Assembly: GCF_000515415.1 (NCBI RefSeq)
Contig: NZ_KI911783.1
Location: forward strand, 2,842,392 to 2,906,391
Reading direction: 5' to 3'
Length of the DNA stretch: 64,000 bases
From: Bradyrhizobium sp. WSM1417
GTDB taxonomy: Bacteria; Pseudomonadota; Alphaproteobacteria; Rhizobiales; Xanthobacteraceae
Part shown: in pieces, positions 1 to 8,010 of the stretch
How positions within the stretch are numbered: the first letter of the stretch is position 1
Layout: each line of letters opens with the position of its first letter
Position numbers and translations under genes: made by a program
The notes under the pieces: model-generated
The model's database searches: none
Told to the model about the DNA's origin: nothing
The model's input: only the letters and a program-made list of their open reading frames with translations

Positions 1-1
1 T

Positions 2-475
2 ACTTTCAGCGGCGGCTCTATCAGCAACGCCCCCGCAGACGGACAAACTTCCGTTCGGCTCATCGGCGGCGGCAGCGTAATTGATACTGTGACTTTCTTG
101 ACGCCCGTCGTGAATCCCGTGTTCGCGATCTGGAGCCTCGGTCAAGGTGGTATTAATGCTGAGTTCGACTTCCTCAATTCTCCTGTCTTCACGATACAGA
201 GTGGCGGTCCATCGGCGCAGTACAACGGTGTGTCGATTGTAAAGAACAATGAGACCATTACTGGTGTCGAAGGGAACGGCACGATCCAGTTCTTCGGGAC
301 GTACACTTCCATTTCGTGGACCAATCCCGTTCGTGAAGATTGGTACGCGTTTCAAGTAGGAACGGTCGGCGCAGTTCCTGAACCCTCAACGTGGGCGATG
401 ATGATCCTGGGCTTCGCTGGCCTGGGCTTCATGGCGTATCGACAGAAGAACAAGCCTTCGTTCCGCCAGGCCTGA
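2..475 (+). CDS. PEP-CTERM sorted secreted protein, 5' end outside window
   Basis: The frame is open from the window edge, so the N-terminus and signal peptide lie upstream; the visible 157 residues are the C-terminal part. The end carries an alphaproteobacterial PEP-CTERM anchor: [10 protein letters not shown], a hydrophobic segment, then an Arg/Lys-rich tail ending at the stop. In this family the tail is recognised by an exosortase in the inner membrane and the protein is exported to the cell surface or extracellular matrix. The body is low in charge and rich in Gly, Ser and Thr, as usual for such proteins, and shows no enzyme motif. A Rho-independent terminator follows the stop closely, so this is the last gene of its transcript. 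Confidence 0.85.
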   Translation, partial: TFSGGSISNAPADGQTSVRLIGGGSVIDTVTFLTPVVNPVFAIWSLGQGGINAEFDFLNSPVFTIQSGGPSAQYNGVSIVKNNETITGVEGNGTIQFFGTYTSISWTNPVREDWYAFQVGTVGAVPEPSTWAMMILGFAGLGFMAYRQKNKPSFRQA

Positions 476-498
476 ACTCAGCCTCAAATCGACAACCA

Positions 499-526
499 AA
501 GCCGCCTCAGTTGGGCGGCTTTTTCT
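499..526 (+). terminator. Rho-independent terminator
   Basis: A 7-bp perfect stem (AGCCGCC / GGCGGCT) with a short loop is followed by a T-run. It lies about 25 bases after the PEP-CTERM stop. Confidence 0.85.
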
Positions 527-661
527 TGACCTCGACGTGGACGGGTCGCGGCCGGTGGTTCAAGGAAGGTTAGCAATATCCTCGAAGACAACCGGTCTAT
601 TTTCGATCCGCACGATCGCGAGCGATCAGCAACCCGACCTCACAGCGCTCCCGATCGTCTC

Positions 662-817
662 TCAGAAGGCGCGCGGTATCGAATGCCAGACGGCGCTTAG
701 ATGAGAGGCGAGGTGCTGATCTACAAACAGGCCGAATGACGGCCACTGAATGAGAGCTGCCCCAAACAGGAGGATGGCGGTAGAGCCGGCCAACATCTCT
801 TTAACTTCGCGGTGCAT
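662..817 (-). CDS. Small membrane protein, hypothetical
   Basis: An unbroken 51-codon frame that starts MHREVKEMLAGS and runs into a hydrophobic stretch of about 17 residues (roughly 13-30), followed by a His/Trp-containing amphipathic tail. The charged start, single hydrophobic segment and end in basic residues fit a one-pass inner-membrane microprotein. The ribosome-binding site is poor, with only a GGGAC just before the ATG. I do not recognise a family. It is the only sensible coding candidate between the first two PEP-CTERM genes and could be a chance frame. Confidence 0.4.
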   Translation of the reverse strand: MHREVKEMLAGSTAILLFGAALIQWPSFGLFVDQHLASHLSAVWHSIPRAF

Positions 818-965
818 GTCCCAAAACGTAGCAGCATAGCGATCAATTGTCGACTTGCAGCTTGCAAGAGGGACACCCGTCCGCTCCTTCCCAGTCAGGA
901 GCGCGCCTCGACGCGCTTTGGTCCTGCTCTCGGCGGGAGCACTTCGTCAAAGGAATAGGCAGCGC

Positions 966-993
966 AACAAAAAGACCGCCAGAAGGCGGTCTT
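966..993 (-). terminator. Rho-independent terminator
   Basis: A 9-bp stem (AAGACCGCC / GGCGGTCTT) with a 4-base loop is followed on the minus strand by a T-run. It ends the transcript of the PEP-CTERM gene whose stop is at 1018. Confidence 0.85.
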
Positions 994-1017
994 CGTGCAA
1001 GTCCGAACAGGATTTAG

Positions 1018-1626
1018 CTATGCCGCAAGGCGTGCAGAGCTTTGGTTACGACGACGGTACGCCATGAAGCCGAGGCCGGCAAAGCCCAGGACCATCATGG
1101 CCCAGGTTGCAGGCTCGGGGACGGCCGAATTGATCGAGAACGTTCCGTGTAGGTGATCGGTTTCGGTCCGATAGCGGATGGTCGTGCCGAGCAGAACGTC
1201 ATCAAGGGTCAGCGTGTACTGACCACCAGGGAAGGCCATACTCTGGGGCTGAAAATCGATATAGACTAGGCCGCCGAGGACGGTGATGAAGCCGGTGACA
1301 CTTGCCGCGAACGTCTGCCCGGTCGTCACAGGGGAGGTGAGATAGACCGTCAGATTGAAGGCGTCCCCGAGAAACGCGTAAGGGTTAAAAAGCCCAGTGT
1401 TCTTGAGCGTAAAAGAACCGAGATCGACGGTTTCTCCAGCGTTGGCGGTGAATGGGGAGGCCGAAGAGATTCCGTTAAAGGAAAGGTTATGATCCGAGGT
1501 CGAGCCGCACACAGGTGAGCCGAAGCAGCCCGTGGTTGTGCCCGTGAATGTGGATGCGCTGGCGCTCGTTGCGCTAAATCCGCATGCGAGGACAGCAACC
1601 AGTGCCAGGTCCCGAAACAGTTTCAT
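1018..1626 (-). CDS. PEP-CTERM sorted secreted protein
   Basis: A 202-residue exported protein. An ATG at 1626 is chosen because a GAGGA Shine-Dalgarno lies 6-7 bases upstream and a clean signal peptide follows at once ([16 protein letters not shown], cleavage near ASAS). A longer reading from 1656 adds ten residues with no ribosome-binding site. The middle is Gly/Thr/Ser-rich beta-type sequence with two Cys near residues 34-41. The C-terminus carries [10 protein letters not shown], a hydrophobic helix and a YRRRNQ tail, the exosortase sorting signal of the PEPxxWA subtype. It is a single-gene transcript with its own terminator. The substrate or matrix role is unknown. Confidence 0.93.
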   Translation of the reverse strand: MKLFRDLALVAVLACGFSATSASASTFTGTTTGCFGSPVCGSTSDHNLSFNGISSASPFTANAGETVDLGSFTLKNTGLFNPYAFLGDAFNLTVYLTSPVTTGQTFAASVTGFITVLGGLVYIDFQPQSMAFPGGQYTLTLDDVLLGTTIRYRTETDHLHGTFSINSAVPEPATWAMMVLGFAGLGFMAYRRRNQSSARLAA

Positions 1627-1760
1627 AGTGTCCTCAGGGTAGATAGTTCGGCACAACTGCCCAAGGGTCGGAATAATTCAGGATTCGGGGTTGTGTCAAT
1701 ATTTATTAAACTTCGAAGATTTAAATCCAGATGATTATGGCTGAGCGGCTGACCCACGGC

Positions 1761-1785
1761 AAAGACCGCCCCACGGGCGGTCTTT
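1761..1785 (-). terminator. Rho-independent terminator
   Basis: A 10-bp stem (AAAGACCGCC / GGCGGTCTTT) lies 25 bases after the stop of the PEP-CTERM gene at 1810. The arms nearly match those of the terminator at 966-993. Confidence 0.8.
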
Positions 1786-1809
1786 CCGTTCGCGAGAACC
1801 GGACGATAC

Positions 1810-2511
1810 TCAAGCCGCAGTCAGGGGACCGTCTTGCTTGCGACGACAGGCAAGGAAGCCGATGGCCGCGAAGCCCAGGATGAACATCGCCCAGGTCGAG
1901 GGCTCGGGGACTGCGCTCGTGAATGTCGCCGAGAATGTGAGGTCTGAAAAATTGTTGATCGCCGAATTCCATGCCGTCTGGGTCAGATTGGGTGTGGGAA
2001 GGGGCACGGTGTCGGAATAGATCGTGCTCCATACCAACGTGCCGAGATTGGAAACGGAGTTGGCGGTGCAGCCCCCGAAGTTCAAGCAGGATCCAACAGT
2101 CGCCGAGCCGCTATTGTTGGCAATTCCGTAGGTGCTGAGGAACGCCACATAGCTCTGGCCTAGCGTCACGTTGGCACCCACCGGCGAGAAGTCGAGAATG
2201 CCGGCACTCCCGGCCACCACCGGGCTCTGCCAAAGCAAGGCGGTCGGCTTGGAGCCGTCCCAAGCGTAGACGGCAGCGTACAGCGAGGTAAGGCTCGAGC
2301 TATTGAGCGTGAACTTGAAGTCCGTGAGCGAGCCGGTCACCGGAGCGGTGAACGTCTCCCCAACGAATTGCGTTTGCTGGCCGCCGGTCAACGAGCCCGA
2401 TAACGAGCCGAAGCTATAAGTGTTGGTCGGATTGCTGATCACATCAGCTGAAGCGGGTACTGCATGGGCCAGAACTGCTGCGACGGACAGCGCAGCTACT
2501 TTACGAAACAT
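1810..2511 (-). CDS. PEP-CTERM protein, choice-of-anchor-like
   Basis: A 233-residue exported protein. The start at 2511 has an AAGGGAG Shine-Dalgarno about 7 bases upstream and is followed by a signal peptide (MFRKVAALSVAAVLAHAVPASA). A 30-codon upstream extension has neither feature. The body (about residues 25-195) resembles the choice-of-anchor families: a beta-sandwich with the pattern FTAPVTG, TDFKFTLNSS and YAAVYAWDGSKPT, in which related members end in different cell-surface anchors. This one ends in [10 protein letters not shown], a hydrophobic helix and a CRRKQ tail. The Cys inside the tail is a variation from its neighbours. It is transcribed alone and has its own terminator. The ligand is unknown. 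Confidence 0.92.
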   Translation of the reverse strand: MFRKVAALSVAAVLAHAVPASADVISNPTNTYSFGSLSGSLTGGQQTQFVGETFTAPVTGSLTDFKFTLNSSSLTSLYAAVYAWDGSKPTALLWQSPVVAGSAGILDFSPVGANVTLGQSYVAFLSTYGIANNSGSATVGSCLNFGGCTANSVSNLGTLVWSTIYSDTVPLPTPNLTQTAWNSAINNFSDLTFSATFTSAVPEPSTWAMFILGFAAIGFLACRRKQDGPLTAA

Positions 2512-3044
2512 CAGAAACAACTCCCTTGCTTTGTGGTGCAGGGAGAAGTCGCACAACGGTTCCGACGTCCTGATGACAGTGAGGCGACAGTGTCCGGGCA
2601 ATTTGCCGCAGTAAACCCGCTAGTCCTGGAACGCGCGCTTTATGCCAGAGCCGACATCTTGGCTTCAACTTTGGTAGCAGTCCAACTGGGTCCTCGCGCC
2701 TTCTTGTGAACCCGCACAGGGTAGGCCGGTTCACGTTTCCGAACGGGCCATGAGGGCCGTTCATCTGGAACTGCTCACGCTCCCGGCGTAATCAAAATTG
2801 ACGAAAACCGAGCTCCGGCGGTAGGCTACGACCATTCTTGTGACAGACCGCGCTCGTGCGGATTTTCTCGCCGTACGACTGCCAGCGGAATGGCGCGCTG
2901 GCTTATTCAGCTCCGTCGGGATCGCGGTCATCACGGGACCTTGATTGAACGAGCTCGCGCACAGGCGCGACCAAACTTCGCTCCGGTGGGGCATGTCGGC
3001 TTTGTTGGTATGTGTTTTGCTTTTCGTTGGTTTTGGAGATTGCC
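2512..3044. other. Intergenic region, no supported gene
   Basis: It holds the promoter region of the PEP-CTERM gene at 2511. I found no frame with both a ribosome-binding site and protein-like composition, on either strand. Confidence 0.4.
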
Positions 3045-3212
3045 ATGAAGGACGCATTGCACAAGGGGCGCAAACCTCGCGAGCTGAAGAAGGTCCAGCG
3101 GATGTCGAAGAGGGCTGCCGCCCCCGAGACTATCGCGAGCCGCTACCTGGAAGTATTGCGGCTAAGACAGCGTGTGCTCGAGGCTGATTCTTCGCGCGCT
3201 GTACGCCACTAG
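3045..3212 (+). CDS. Small basic conserved hypothetical protein
   Basis: A 55-residue protein beginning MKDALHKGRKPRELKK, rich in Lys and Arg in the first half and predicted to be a single long helix (SRYLEVLRLRQRVLEAD) in the second. A GGAG motif 6 bases before the ATG decides the start. No signal peptide, Cys or membrane segment is visible. The basic head and amphipathic helix would suit nucleic-acid or ribosome contact, but this is inference. It lies 10 bases upstream of the next microprotein gene and is probably co-transcribed with it. Confidence 0.6.
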   Translation: MKDALHKGRKPRELKKVQRMSKRAAAPETIASRYLEVLRLRQRVLEADSSRAVRH

Positions 3213-3222
3213 GGATAGTTAA

Positions 3223-3315
3223 ATGCGCTCGCTTTACGTGACGTCGCTGGTAGTCGGGATGGTGGCTTGGCTTTGGGCCTTGACCACGGGTATCGCCTGG
3301 ATGTTCGGGGCATAA
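3223..3315 (+). CDS. 30-residue membrane microprotein
   Basis: The frame encodes 30 residues, MRSLYVTSLVVGMVAWLWAL then ten more ending in MFGA: a short basic N-terminus and one hydrophobic helix that spans nearly the whole peptide and contains three Trp. An AGGGA Shine-Dalgarno sits 7 bases before the ATG and the gene starts 10 bases after the previous stop, so the pair looks like a small operon. Function unknown; single-pass microproteins of this size often bind and modulate larger membrane proteins. A similar-sized peptide occurs at 27944-28033. Confidence 0.6.
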   Translation: MRSLYVTSLVVGMVAWLWALTTGIAWMFGA

Positions 3316-3576
3316 CGATCGTCCGCTGAGAGGCGATTGGATCGCCTGCCTTCGCACGGACGGAAGCCTTTTACGGCACGGGCTGCCCCGCTGCTTCGGC
3401 GTGATGGAGCACCTTCTAGCCGCTTCCGTTTGGACGTCCTGTAGCTCATGTTTTATGCAGGGAAGGCTGTGAAGGGCGGCGGGATGATGCAGGTCTCACC
3501 CGATTTCTGCCTTTTGATTACGACCGTCTTAACTTTTCTGCGCTTGCCTTGAGCATTCACGCAAAGGGAGTGCCTG

Positions 3577-3786
3577 ATGGCTAAGGAGAGGAAGTCGATC
3601 CGAGAACTCTCGGAGATGATCAGCGGGGTCGTCGGAGTGCCAGGGCTCGACCTCACCATCCGGCCTGACCACGCTTACGGCTGGCAACCGGTAGTGTTGT
3701 CAGCGCCGGGCAATCCCATCGGCTTTCAGAGGAGGGTGGAGGAGATCGCCCATCGCATGCGAATGCAATACGATCTGGCTACCTAG
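3577..3786 (+). CDS. Conserved hypothetical protein
   Basis: A 69-residue soluble protein with a good start: AAGGGAG lies 7 bases before the ATG. The first 20 residues are a charged helix (MAKERKSIRELSEMI), the middle has VPGLDLTIRPDHAYGW, and the end is another helix (RRVEEIAHRMRMQYDL). No catalytic motif or Cys. It resembles short orphan proteins common in rhizobia, but I cannot name a family. Its last 8 bases overlap the last codons of the convergent gene at 3779-3973, which is unusual and suggests close packing without terminators. Confidence 0.65.
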   Translation: MAKERKSIRELSEMISGVVGVPGLDLTIRPDHAYGWQPVVLSAPGNPIGFQRRVEEIAHRMRMQYDLAT

Positions 3787-3973
3787 TCTGCCAACGTCTA
3801 CGCGATGGGGGCTCGACTTGTTTGTTGGGCCGTGGCAGGGCCTGATCCGGGAATTCGTACCCTTCCCCATTGAGAAGCCGCTGCATTTTGGTCAGCAGGG
3901 CGAGCCGCTTCTCGGCTTCAATGATTGATTTCTGATTATTATTTCCGAACAAAATCTGAGACGACTTCTTCAT
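3779..3973 (-). CDS. Conserved hypothetical protein
   Basis: A 64-residue basic protein starting MKKSSQILFGNNNQKS. The ATG at 3973 is preceded by a strong GGAGG seven bases upstream. A helical middle (IIEAEKRLALLTKMQRLLNGEG) is followed by a Pro/Arg-rich tail. No membrane segment or metal-binding motif is visible. It is convergent with, and overlaps by 8 bases, the gene at 3577-3786. Function unknown. Confidence 0.6.
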   Translation of the reverse strand: MKKSSQILFGNNNQKSIIEAEKRLALLTKMQRLLNGEGYEFPDQALPRPNKQVEPPSRRRWQTR

Positions 3974-4398
3974 CCCGGGTCCTCCAAAAGAAGCAAAATG
4001 CCGATAGTCGCCGGGGCTGTCTGTAACCTAAATTACTAAGTCTCTCTTTTTGTGTTCATTCGAGCTGGCCCGGCTGGAACTCTGCCGGCGGAGTTCCGGC
4101 GCGCCTCCACGGGATGAAGCTAGTGTTGATCGCCAAGCAGTTTCGCCCGTGGCGAGGCCGTAAGGCAGCCGACCTCATGATGTTGCCATAAAGCCGGTTC
4201 GCGCTGACGGCCACCTCTCACCCGGTCTCCCGGCGCCGGCGATACGCCTACCGCCCTTAGCAACATGTGCGGTGCTCGCTCGCAATAGCCCTCACAACCT
4301 TGTGGCACCGGTTTGCAGATACGGTGACACAGGCCAGCAATGGGCGAACAGAAGCAGCCCGTCAGCATCAGCGTATCCATTCAGCGTAGGCCGCAGGA
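3974..4398. other. Intergenic region, no supported gene
   Basis: The upstream flank of the minus-strand gene at 3973. An open frame at about 4120-4380 (minus) has no ribosome-binding site and irregular composition, so it is not called. Confidence 0.4.
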
Positions 4399-4639
4399 TT
4401 ACCGCCTGAGCGGTCCGAGGTTCTCATTGTAGAACCTAATCAACTCGATGAGGTTTTCGATTCCGAAGTCTGTGAACGCCTGGATGCCGTCTTCTCCGAC
4501 GCCATAGACCCAGATGACGCCGTCCTCGATCCCATTTCGTTGGCGATGTCCCATGGCCAATCCTCGTCTTTTCTCCGAGGTCTTTCGCGACCTGGACGAT
4601 GGTGGTGACGTGATCGATCTTGTTGACGTGCGTGATCAT
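4399..4639 (-). pseudogene. Small acidic rhizobial protein, two frameshifts
   Basis: Reading three frames in turn gives one coherent protein: MITHVNKIDHVTTIVQVAKD, then DEDWPWDIANEM, then IEDGVIWVYGVGEDGIQAFT and FGIENLIELIR ending FYNENLGPLRR before TAA. This looks like a small conserved acidic protein of about 80 residues, of a kind I recall from Bradyrhizobium, but the reading frame shifts once near 4573 and again near 4535. The gene is therefore broken, or the assembly has two errors in 40 bases. It lies just downstream of the IS66 remnant on the same strand. Function unknown. Confidence 0.55.
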
Positions 4640-4663
4640 GCACTCGAGCAGAGACTGCCGATG

Positions 4664-5483
4664 CCGGCGTCAAATTCCAGGGCAGAAGTTCGTCCAGCCG
4701 ATGAGCCGGATGGGCGAGGATGCGGGCGAGGATATAGGTGAGCCAGGCCTGTGGGTCGATGCCGTTCATTTTCGCCGTGGCGATGAGGCTGTACATTGCT
4801 GCGGCGCGCCGCCCTCCGCGATCAGATCCGCAGAACAGCCAGGACTTCCATTCAAGAGCGATGCCTCGCAAGCCCCGTTCGGCGGTATTGGTCGAGAGGC
4901 ACACGCGTCCCTCTTCCAGGAACAGAGTGAAGCTCGTCCATCGCTTCAGGATGTGGTTGAACGCCTTGGCCAGGTTATGGCGGCGGGACGATTTGGAGAG
5001 CTGTTCGCGCATTTAGACCCGTAGTTCTTCGACCATCGGCCGGCTCAGCATCCGTCGCACCTGAAGGCGCTCCTCGGCGCTCGTGCCGTTGAGGGACCGT
5101 TCGATCTCGAACAGCGCATCGATCCTTCGCACGACCTCGATCGCGACCGGAAAGAGTGGGTTTCCTTTTTGCCGGCGGCCTTGCGCCGGGCATTCTCTTC
5201 GATGTCAGCCATGGCAAAGAATGGGCGCCTTCCATGCGACCAGCAGGCAGCTTCCCGGATCGATCCGGGCTGGCGCCCGGCCAGATAGAGCTGGTTGTAC
5301 CCGTCATAGGCGTCGGCCTGCAGGATGCCGGCATACCGGGCCAAATGCCCCTGCGGATGCTCACCCTTGCGGTTGCGGGAGTAGTAGAACATCGCTGCTG
5401 TTGGGTCCGCGCCCGCAAACGGCCGGCTTCCCGAATGTCGATTCAACATCGTCCCGCTGGGGCCCGTACGGGCGGCCTCGCCG
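4664..5483 (-). mobile_element. IS66-family transposase remnant
   Basis: The minus strand carries the C-terminal half of an IS66-type transposase broken by frameshifts. The upstream frame (from about 5455) has RPFAGADPTAAMFYYSRNR, GILQADAYDGYNQLY and EAACWSHGRRPFFAMADI. The downstream frame (from 5012) has NHILKRWTSFTLFLEEGR, TNTAERGLRGIALEWKSWLF and DPQAWLTYILARILAHP, ending near ELLPWNL, the usual IS66 C-terminus. The N-terminal zinc-finger part and the accessory IS66 orf1/orf2 genes are absent. No terminal inverted repeats were found. It is inactive and abuts a DNA-ligase remnant. Confidence 0.85.
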
Positions 5484-5721
5484 AATAGCGCGGTGCCGAT
5501 GTCGCCTGGCTCGAACGGTGCGACCAATGTGCCCTCGGGCCGGCCGCGCATCGCACCAGATTGGTCTTGCGCACGCTCAGCGGCAGCTGGTGCAAATCCT
5601 GGTGGCCGAGCGCGAAGGCATTGAGGCTAAGCTGCACCTCGTCGTCATGCTTGCGCGAATGCAGCGCGTTGAAGTCGGAGACGCCGTCGAGGATCAGGCT
5701 AGCGTAACGATCTGTAAGTAT
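5484..5721 (-). pseudogene. ATP-dependent DNA ligase fragment
   Basis: Minus-strand sequence reads LILDGVSDFNALHSRKHDDE, then LPLSVRKTNLV, then after a frameshift RPEGTLVAPFEPGDIGTALF. These match the adenylation-domain region of LigD-like ATP-dependent DNA ligases of rhizobia (the DGVSDFNALHS and ...APFEPGDIG stretches). Both ends are missing: the upstream catalytic Lys region is not present and the downstream part is replaced by IS66 sequence. The remnant is probably the gene into which, or beside which, the IS66 element once inserted. Confidence 0.7.
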
Positions 5722-5777
5722 TAAGCATGCAGAATAGCGCCTTTCGGAGCGTAATCAATTTGGCCACAGAGATTAGG

Positions 5778-6023
5778 ATGACCTCAGATCATGACGAACT
5801 GGCTATTTTGACGCGAGAGATCGCCTACAAGGCGACGTATGTTCAGGATCAAACAATTCTGATCGAGGTTCTTGAGGAGGATGGACATGACGTGTCGGAC
5901 TATAAGAGAGAGCTAGCCAAAGAGCGCTCTCATTTGGCGACACGGATCGCGAGGCAATTCAAGCTGCTTGAGATAGCATCGGCCAGTGAAGGACACGTCC
6001 CGGCCTCGTTAACTCAGGGATGA
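5778..6023 (+). CDS. Hypothetical helical protein upstream of PilZ protein
   Basis: An 81-residue, highly charged, mostly helical protein (MTSDHDELAILTREIAYKAT; then YKRELAKERSHLATRIARQF). The start is uncertain: ATG 5778 has only a nearby AGG, and an in-frame ATG at 5727 adds 17 residues with no better ribosome-binding site. No membrane segment or Cys. The stop is 3 bases before the PilZ gene, so the two are almost certainly co-transcribed. A role in the same c-di-GMP response is plausible but is inference from position only. Confidence 0.6.
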   Translation: MTSDHDELAILTREIAYKATYVQDQTILIEVLEEDGHDVSDYKRELAKERSHLATRIARQFKLLEIASASEGHVPASLTQG

Positions 6024-6026
6024 TCA

Positions 6027-6272
6027 ATGCCCAACCGCCGGAAGATTGATCGTTCTGACGTCGACTTGGCCGCATACATCTTTGGAGACGGCGGTACTCA
6101 GCGTTGCCGCGTGTTCAACCTCTCGGAAGACGGTGCTGGGATCGAACTGCCGACGAAGCTGCACGTGCGTGCTACATTCAAGATCATGTTAGAAAGAGAC
6201 CGTACAATCAGAAACTGTCGTCTCGTTTGGTCTAGTAGTACTCGCATCGGCGTTGTGTTCACAGCCGATTGA
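6027..6272 (+). CDS. Single-domain PilZ protein
   Basis: An 81-residue protein that is a bare PilZ domain. The c-di-GMP-binding motifs are both present: RKIDR near residues 4-8 (RxxxR) and NLSEDG near residues 31-36 ([D/N]xSxxG). The rest follows the six-strand barrel pattern, ending LVWSSSTRIGVVFTAD. It is therefore likely to bind cyclic di-GMP and act as an adaptor, since it has no output domain. An AGGGATG box precedes the ATG and the gene follows its neighbour by 3 bases. A second PilZ protein lies at 7661-7951. Confidence 0.87.
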   Translation: MPNRRKIDRSDVDLAAYIFGDGGTQRCRVFNLSEDGAGIELPTKLHVRATFKIMLERDRTIRNCRLVWSSSTRIGVVFTAD

Positions 6273-6496
6273 GTTGGCTCTGCCAGGCTTGGCCGGCCAA
6301 CAGATAGCCGCGCGGTCCCTCCAGATCTCGGACGCCAATTCAAAGCGGCATCGTAAGTACCTCGCAAATTGTTGATTCCTAGCGGGTCAGTGATAGTCTC
6401 CCGCTACTGCCTATAGCGGTGACGGAGGCTTGGGGAATTTAAGGCTGAGACGCGCTGTAGGGGTGAGTGAAAGGCTACAGCCGGCGTATCAAGCGG

Positions 6497-6643
6497 ATGG
6501 ATCTCGAACCCGAAAAGGAAGCTCTCAAGCTGGCGCGGTGCCTTCTCGCATGGGAGTTCCTCACTGGTACAACGGCAGAGATGATACGCGACCTCCGAGC
6601 AGAGCTTCGCGAGCAACTCCGCGCCTTGGAGAATAACCGCTAA
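6497..6643 (+). CDS. Small helical hypothetical protein
   Basis: A 48-residue frame, MDLEPEKEALKLARCLLAWE followed by 28 residues ending in LRAELREQLRALENNR. The composition is entirely helix-forming with heptad-like Leu spacing, which suits a two-helix hairpin or coiled coil. The ribosome-binding site is weak (AGCGG). No upstream in-frame alternative start. I recognise no family. Protein-like codon use supports coding; the lack of a strong start signal lowers confidence. Confidence 0.45.
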   Translation: MDLEPEKEALKLARCLLAWEFLTGTTAEMIRDLRAELREQLRALENNR

Positions 6644-6710
6644 CGCCGCCTCAGTGGGGCGGACTGCTCGTATAGGCTCCGTCACTCGGCCAACCTTCTT
6701 CGCACCACGC

Positions 6711-6950
6711 TCAGTGGATCGCCACCTGAGCGGGCGCGTCCGAACGATGTAGCCGAGCATGACATGCGTCGATCTCCGATTGACGGGGGACGGGAAGCTC
6801 ATCCACCTTATCCAGCGCTTGGATCAATTCCGATAGCCAAGCAGCGCTGCTCGCGGGGGCGCTTGAGTGAGCCGCTCCCTTGCTCTTCATGCCAGGAATG
6901 GACGCCGAAATGACGCCACCGTAAATCGCGTCCAGAAGCATATTCAACAT
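6711..6950 (-). CDS. Hypothetical small protein
   Basis: A 79-residue frame starting MLNMLLDAIYGGVISASIPG. The ATG at 6950 is preceded by AAGGG seven bases upstream; the ATG three codons earlier overlaps this box and is less likely. The N-terminal 20 residues are hydrophobic with Gly, the middle is Ala/Ser-rich, and the C-terminal part is charged with one Cys. It could be a small membrane-associated protein. No family recognised. Confidence 0.4.
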   Translation of the reverse strand: MLNMLLDAIYGGVISASIPGMKSKGAAHSSAPASSAAWLSELIQALDKVDELPVPRQSEIDACHARLHRSDAPAQVAIH

Positions 6951-6959
6951 CGTCGCCAT

Positions 6960-7355
6960 CCCTTATTGGTTGGAAACCACGCTAAATGCGGATTGTTTCA
7001 GCGTTGCTTCGCGGCTCTGCGGAACGGCTTCGTGGGCAGCTGCTGCGCACAGCCGCGGAGCAGGGCAGCTGGATGCCCCAAAGCCGCTTCCCATTAGGTC
7101 GTCACAGTGAATGGCACGGGAACCGGGGGCTCACGGAAGATCGGCTGGAGCAGCCGGCGGCAACCAAACCGAAGGCGCGGGCGCAAGTCGCACGAGGTGA
7201 TTGCCGAAGGTTGTGCTGAATAGGATCGAGCGCCCGCAGATGCACATCACGCGGGGTCCGGGAGAACCTGCCGCGGGTGACGCGGGGCCGGCGGTGCCGC
7301 CCCGACAGGATGGACGAGCCTTGCGACCGGCTGGGCCGGCGATCGAGCATTATCA
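6960..7355. other. Region without a supported gene
   Basis: Several overlapping open frames occur on both strands, none with a ribosome-binding site or recognisable motif. The stretch leads into a serine-recombinase remnant and is probably decayed coding DNA. Confidence 0.35.
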
Positions 7356-7514
7356 GCGGGAAAGGCCGAGGGCCGTTACAAGGACCGGGACCGCCCAGAG
7401 AATACTGAGCGCAATGGAGGCATAGCAAGCCTGCTGGCTGAGGGCCGCTCCTGGAACTTCATACAGGACATGACGGGATGCAGTCGCGCGACGCTCGCGA
7501 AAATTGCGAAGCCG
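7356..7514 (+). pseudogene. Serine recombinase C-terminal remnant
   Basis: The frame reads AGKAEGRYKDRDRPENTERN, then GGIASLLAEGRSWNFIQDMT, then GCSRATLAKIAK. This matches the C-terminal helix-turn-helix of resolvase/invertase-type serine recombinases (the GRY(K)GR linker, then an HTH ending in SRATLAKIAK). The catalytic N-terminal domain with its Ser nucleophile is absent, so it cannot work. It marks a former mobile element. A remnant of another large serine recombinase lies at 39417-39533. Confidence 0.7.
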
Positions 7515-7660
7515 GCGTGCCACCAGATCGCCAGCCCGAAAACATCAACGCCAGCGCAATACGGAGGGACGCCGCCATGCCGCTCGCGGTTACTGCACCC
7601 TCAAGTGACCGCCAGAATTGAGCATAATTATTCGCAACGAGTTTCAACAACTTCTGATCT

Positions 7661-7951
7661 ATGTCTCGTAATCTCGCGGTCATGGAAAACCGCAAAGTAC
7701 GCCGGCGCCGCGTCTTCATAGCCGCATTGATCCAATTCCCCGGTGGCACCTTCAGTTGCGTGGTGCGTGATCTCTCCGAGACCGGGGCCCTCTTGGAGGT
7801 ACCAAGTCAGCTTGGTATTCCGCACGAATTCAGCCTAAGAATTCCGACGGCGGAATTGGACCGGCCATGTCGAGCTGTGTGGCGCTCGGCGAAGGGGATC
7901 GGGATCGCTTTTATATCCGGCGAGATAGTTCTGTCGCAAACGCAAATCTGA
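7661..7951 (+). CDS. Single-domain PilZ protein
   Basis: A 96-residue protein with a PilZ domain across nearly its full length. It has an Arg-rich RKVRRRR cluster near residues 11-17 (supplying RxxxR) and DLSETG near residues 37-42 ([D/N]xSxxG), then LLEVPSQLGIP and a final barrel strand AVWRSAKGIGIAFI. Cyclic di-GMP binding is therefore likely. Neither the ATG at 7661 nor the one at 7682 has a good ribosome-binding site; the second trims the protein to 89 residues. It stands alone, with no output domain. Confidence 0.82.
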   Translation: MSRNLAVMENRKVRRRRVFIAALIQFPGGTFSCVVRDLSETGALLEVPSQLGIPHEFSLRIPTAELDRPCRAVWRSAKGIGIAFISGEIVLSQTQI

Positions 7952-8010
7952 CCTTCTCGCGCGGCTGAAGCATGCAAGTACAATGCGCCTTAGGGGAAGA
8001 AGTAGTCAGC

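Noticed and set aside
1639..1647. CTATCTACC half-site upstream of the PEP-CTERM gene at 1626
   Set aside because: Only one arm and the ACC match the CTATATACC-N4-GATATAG motif; the other half overlaps the ribosome-binding site by chance.
4120..4380. 86-codon minus-strand frame with seven Cys
   Set aside because: No start signal and no motif; Cys scattered without CxxC spacing.
5083..5724. 213-codon plus-strand frame across the IS66 and ligase remnants
   Set aside because: It is antisense to recognisable transposase and ligase sequence.
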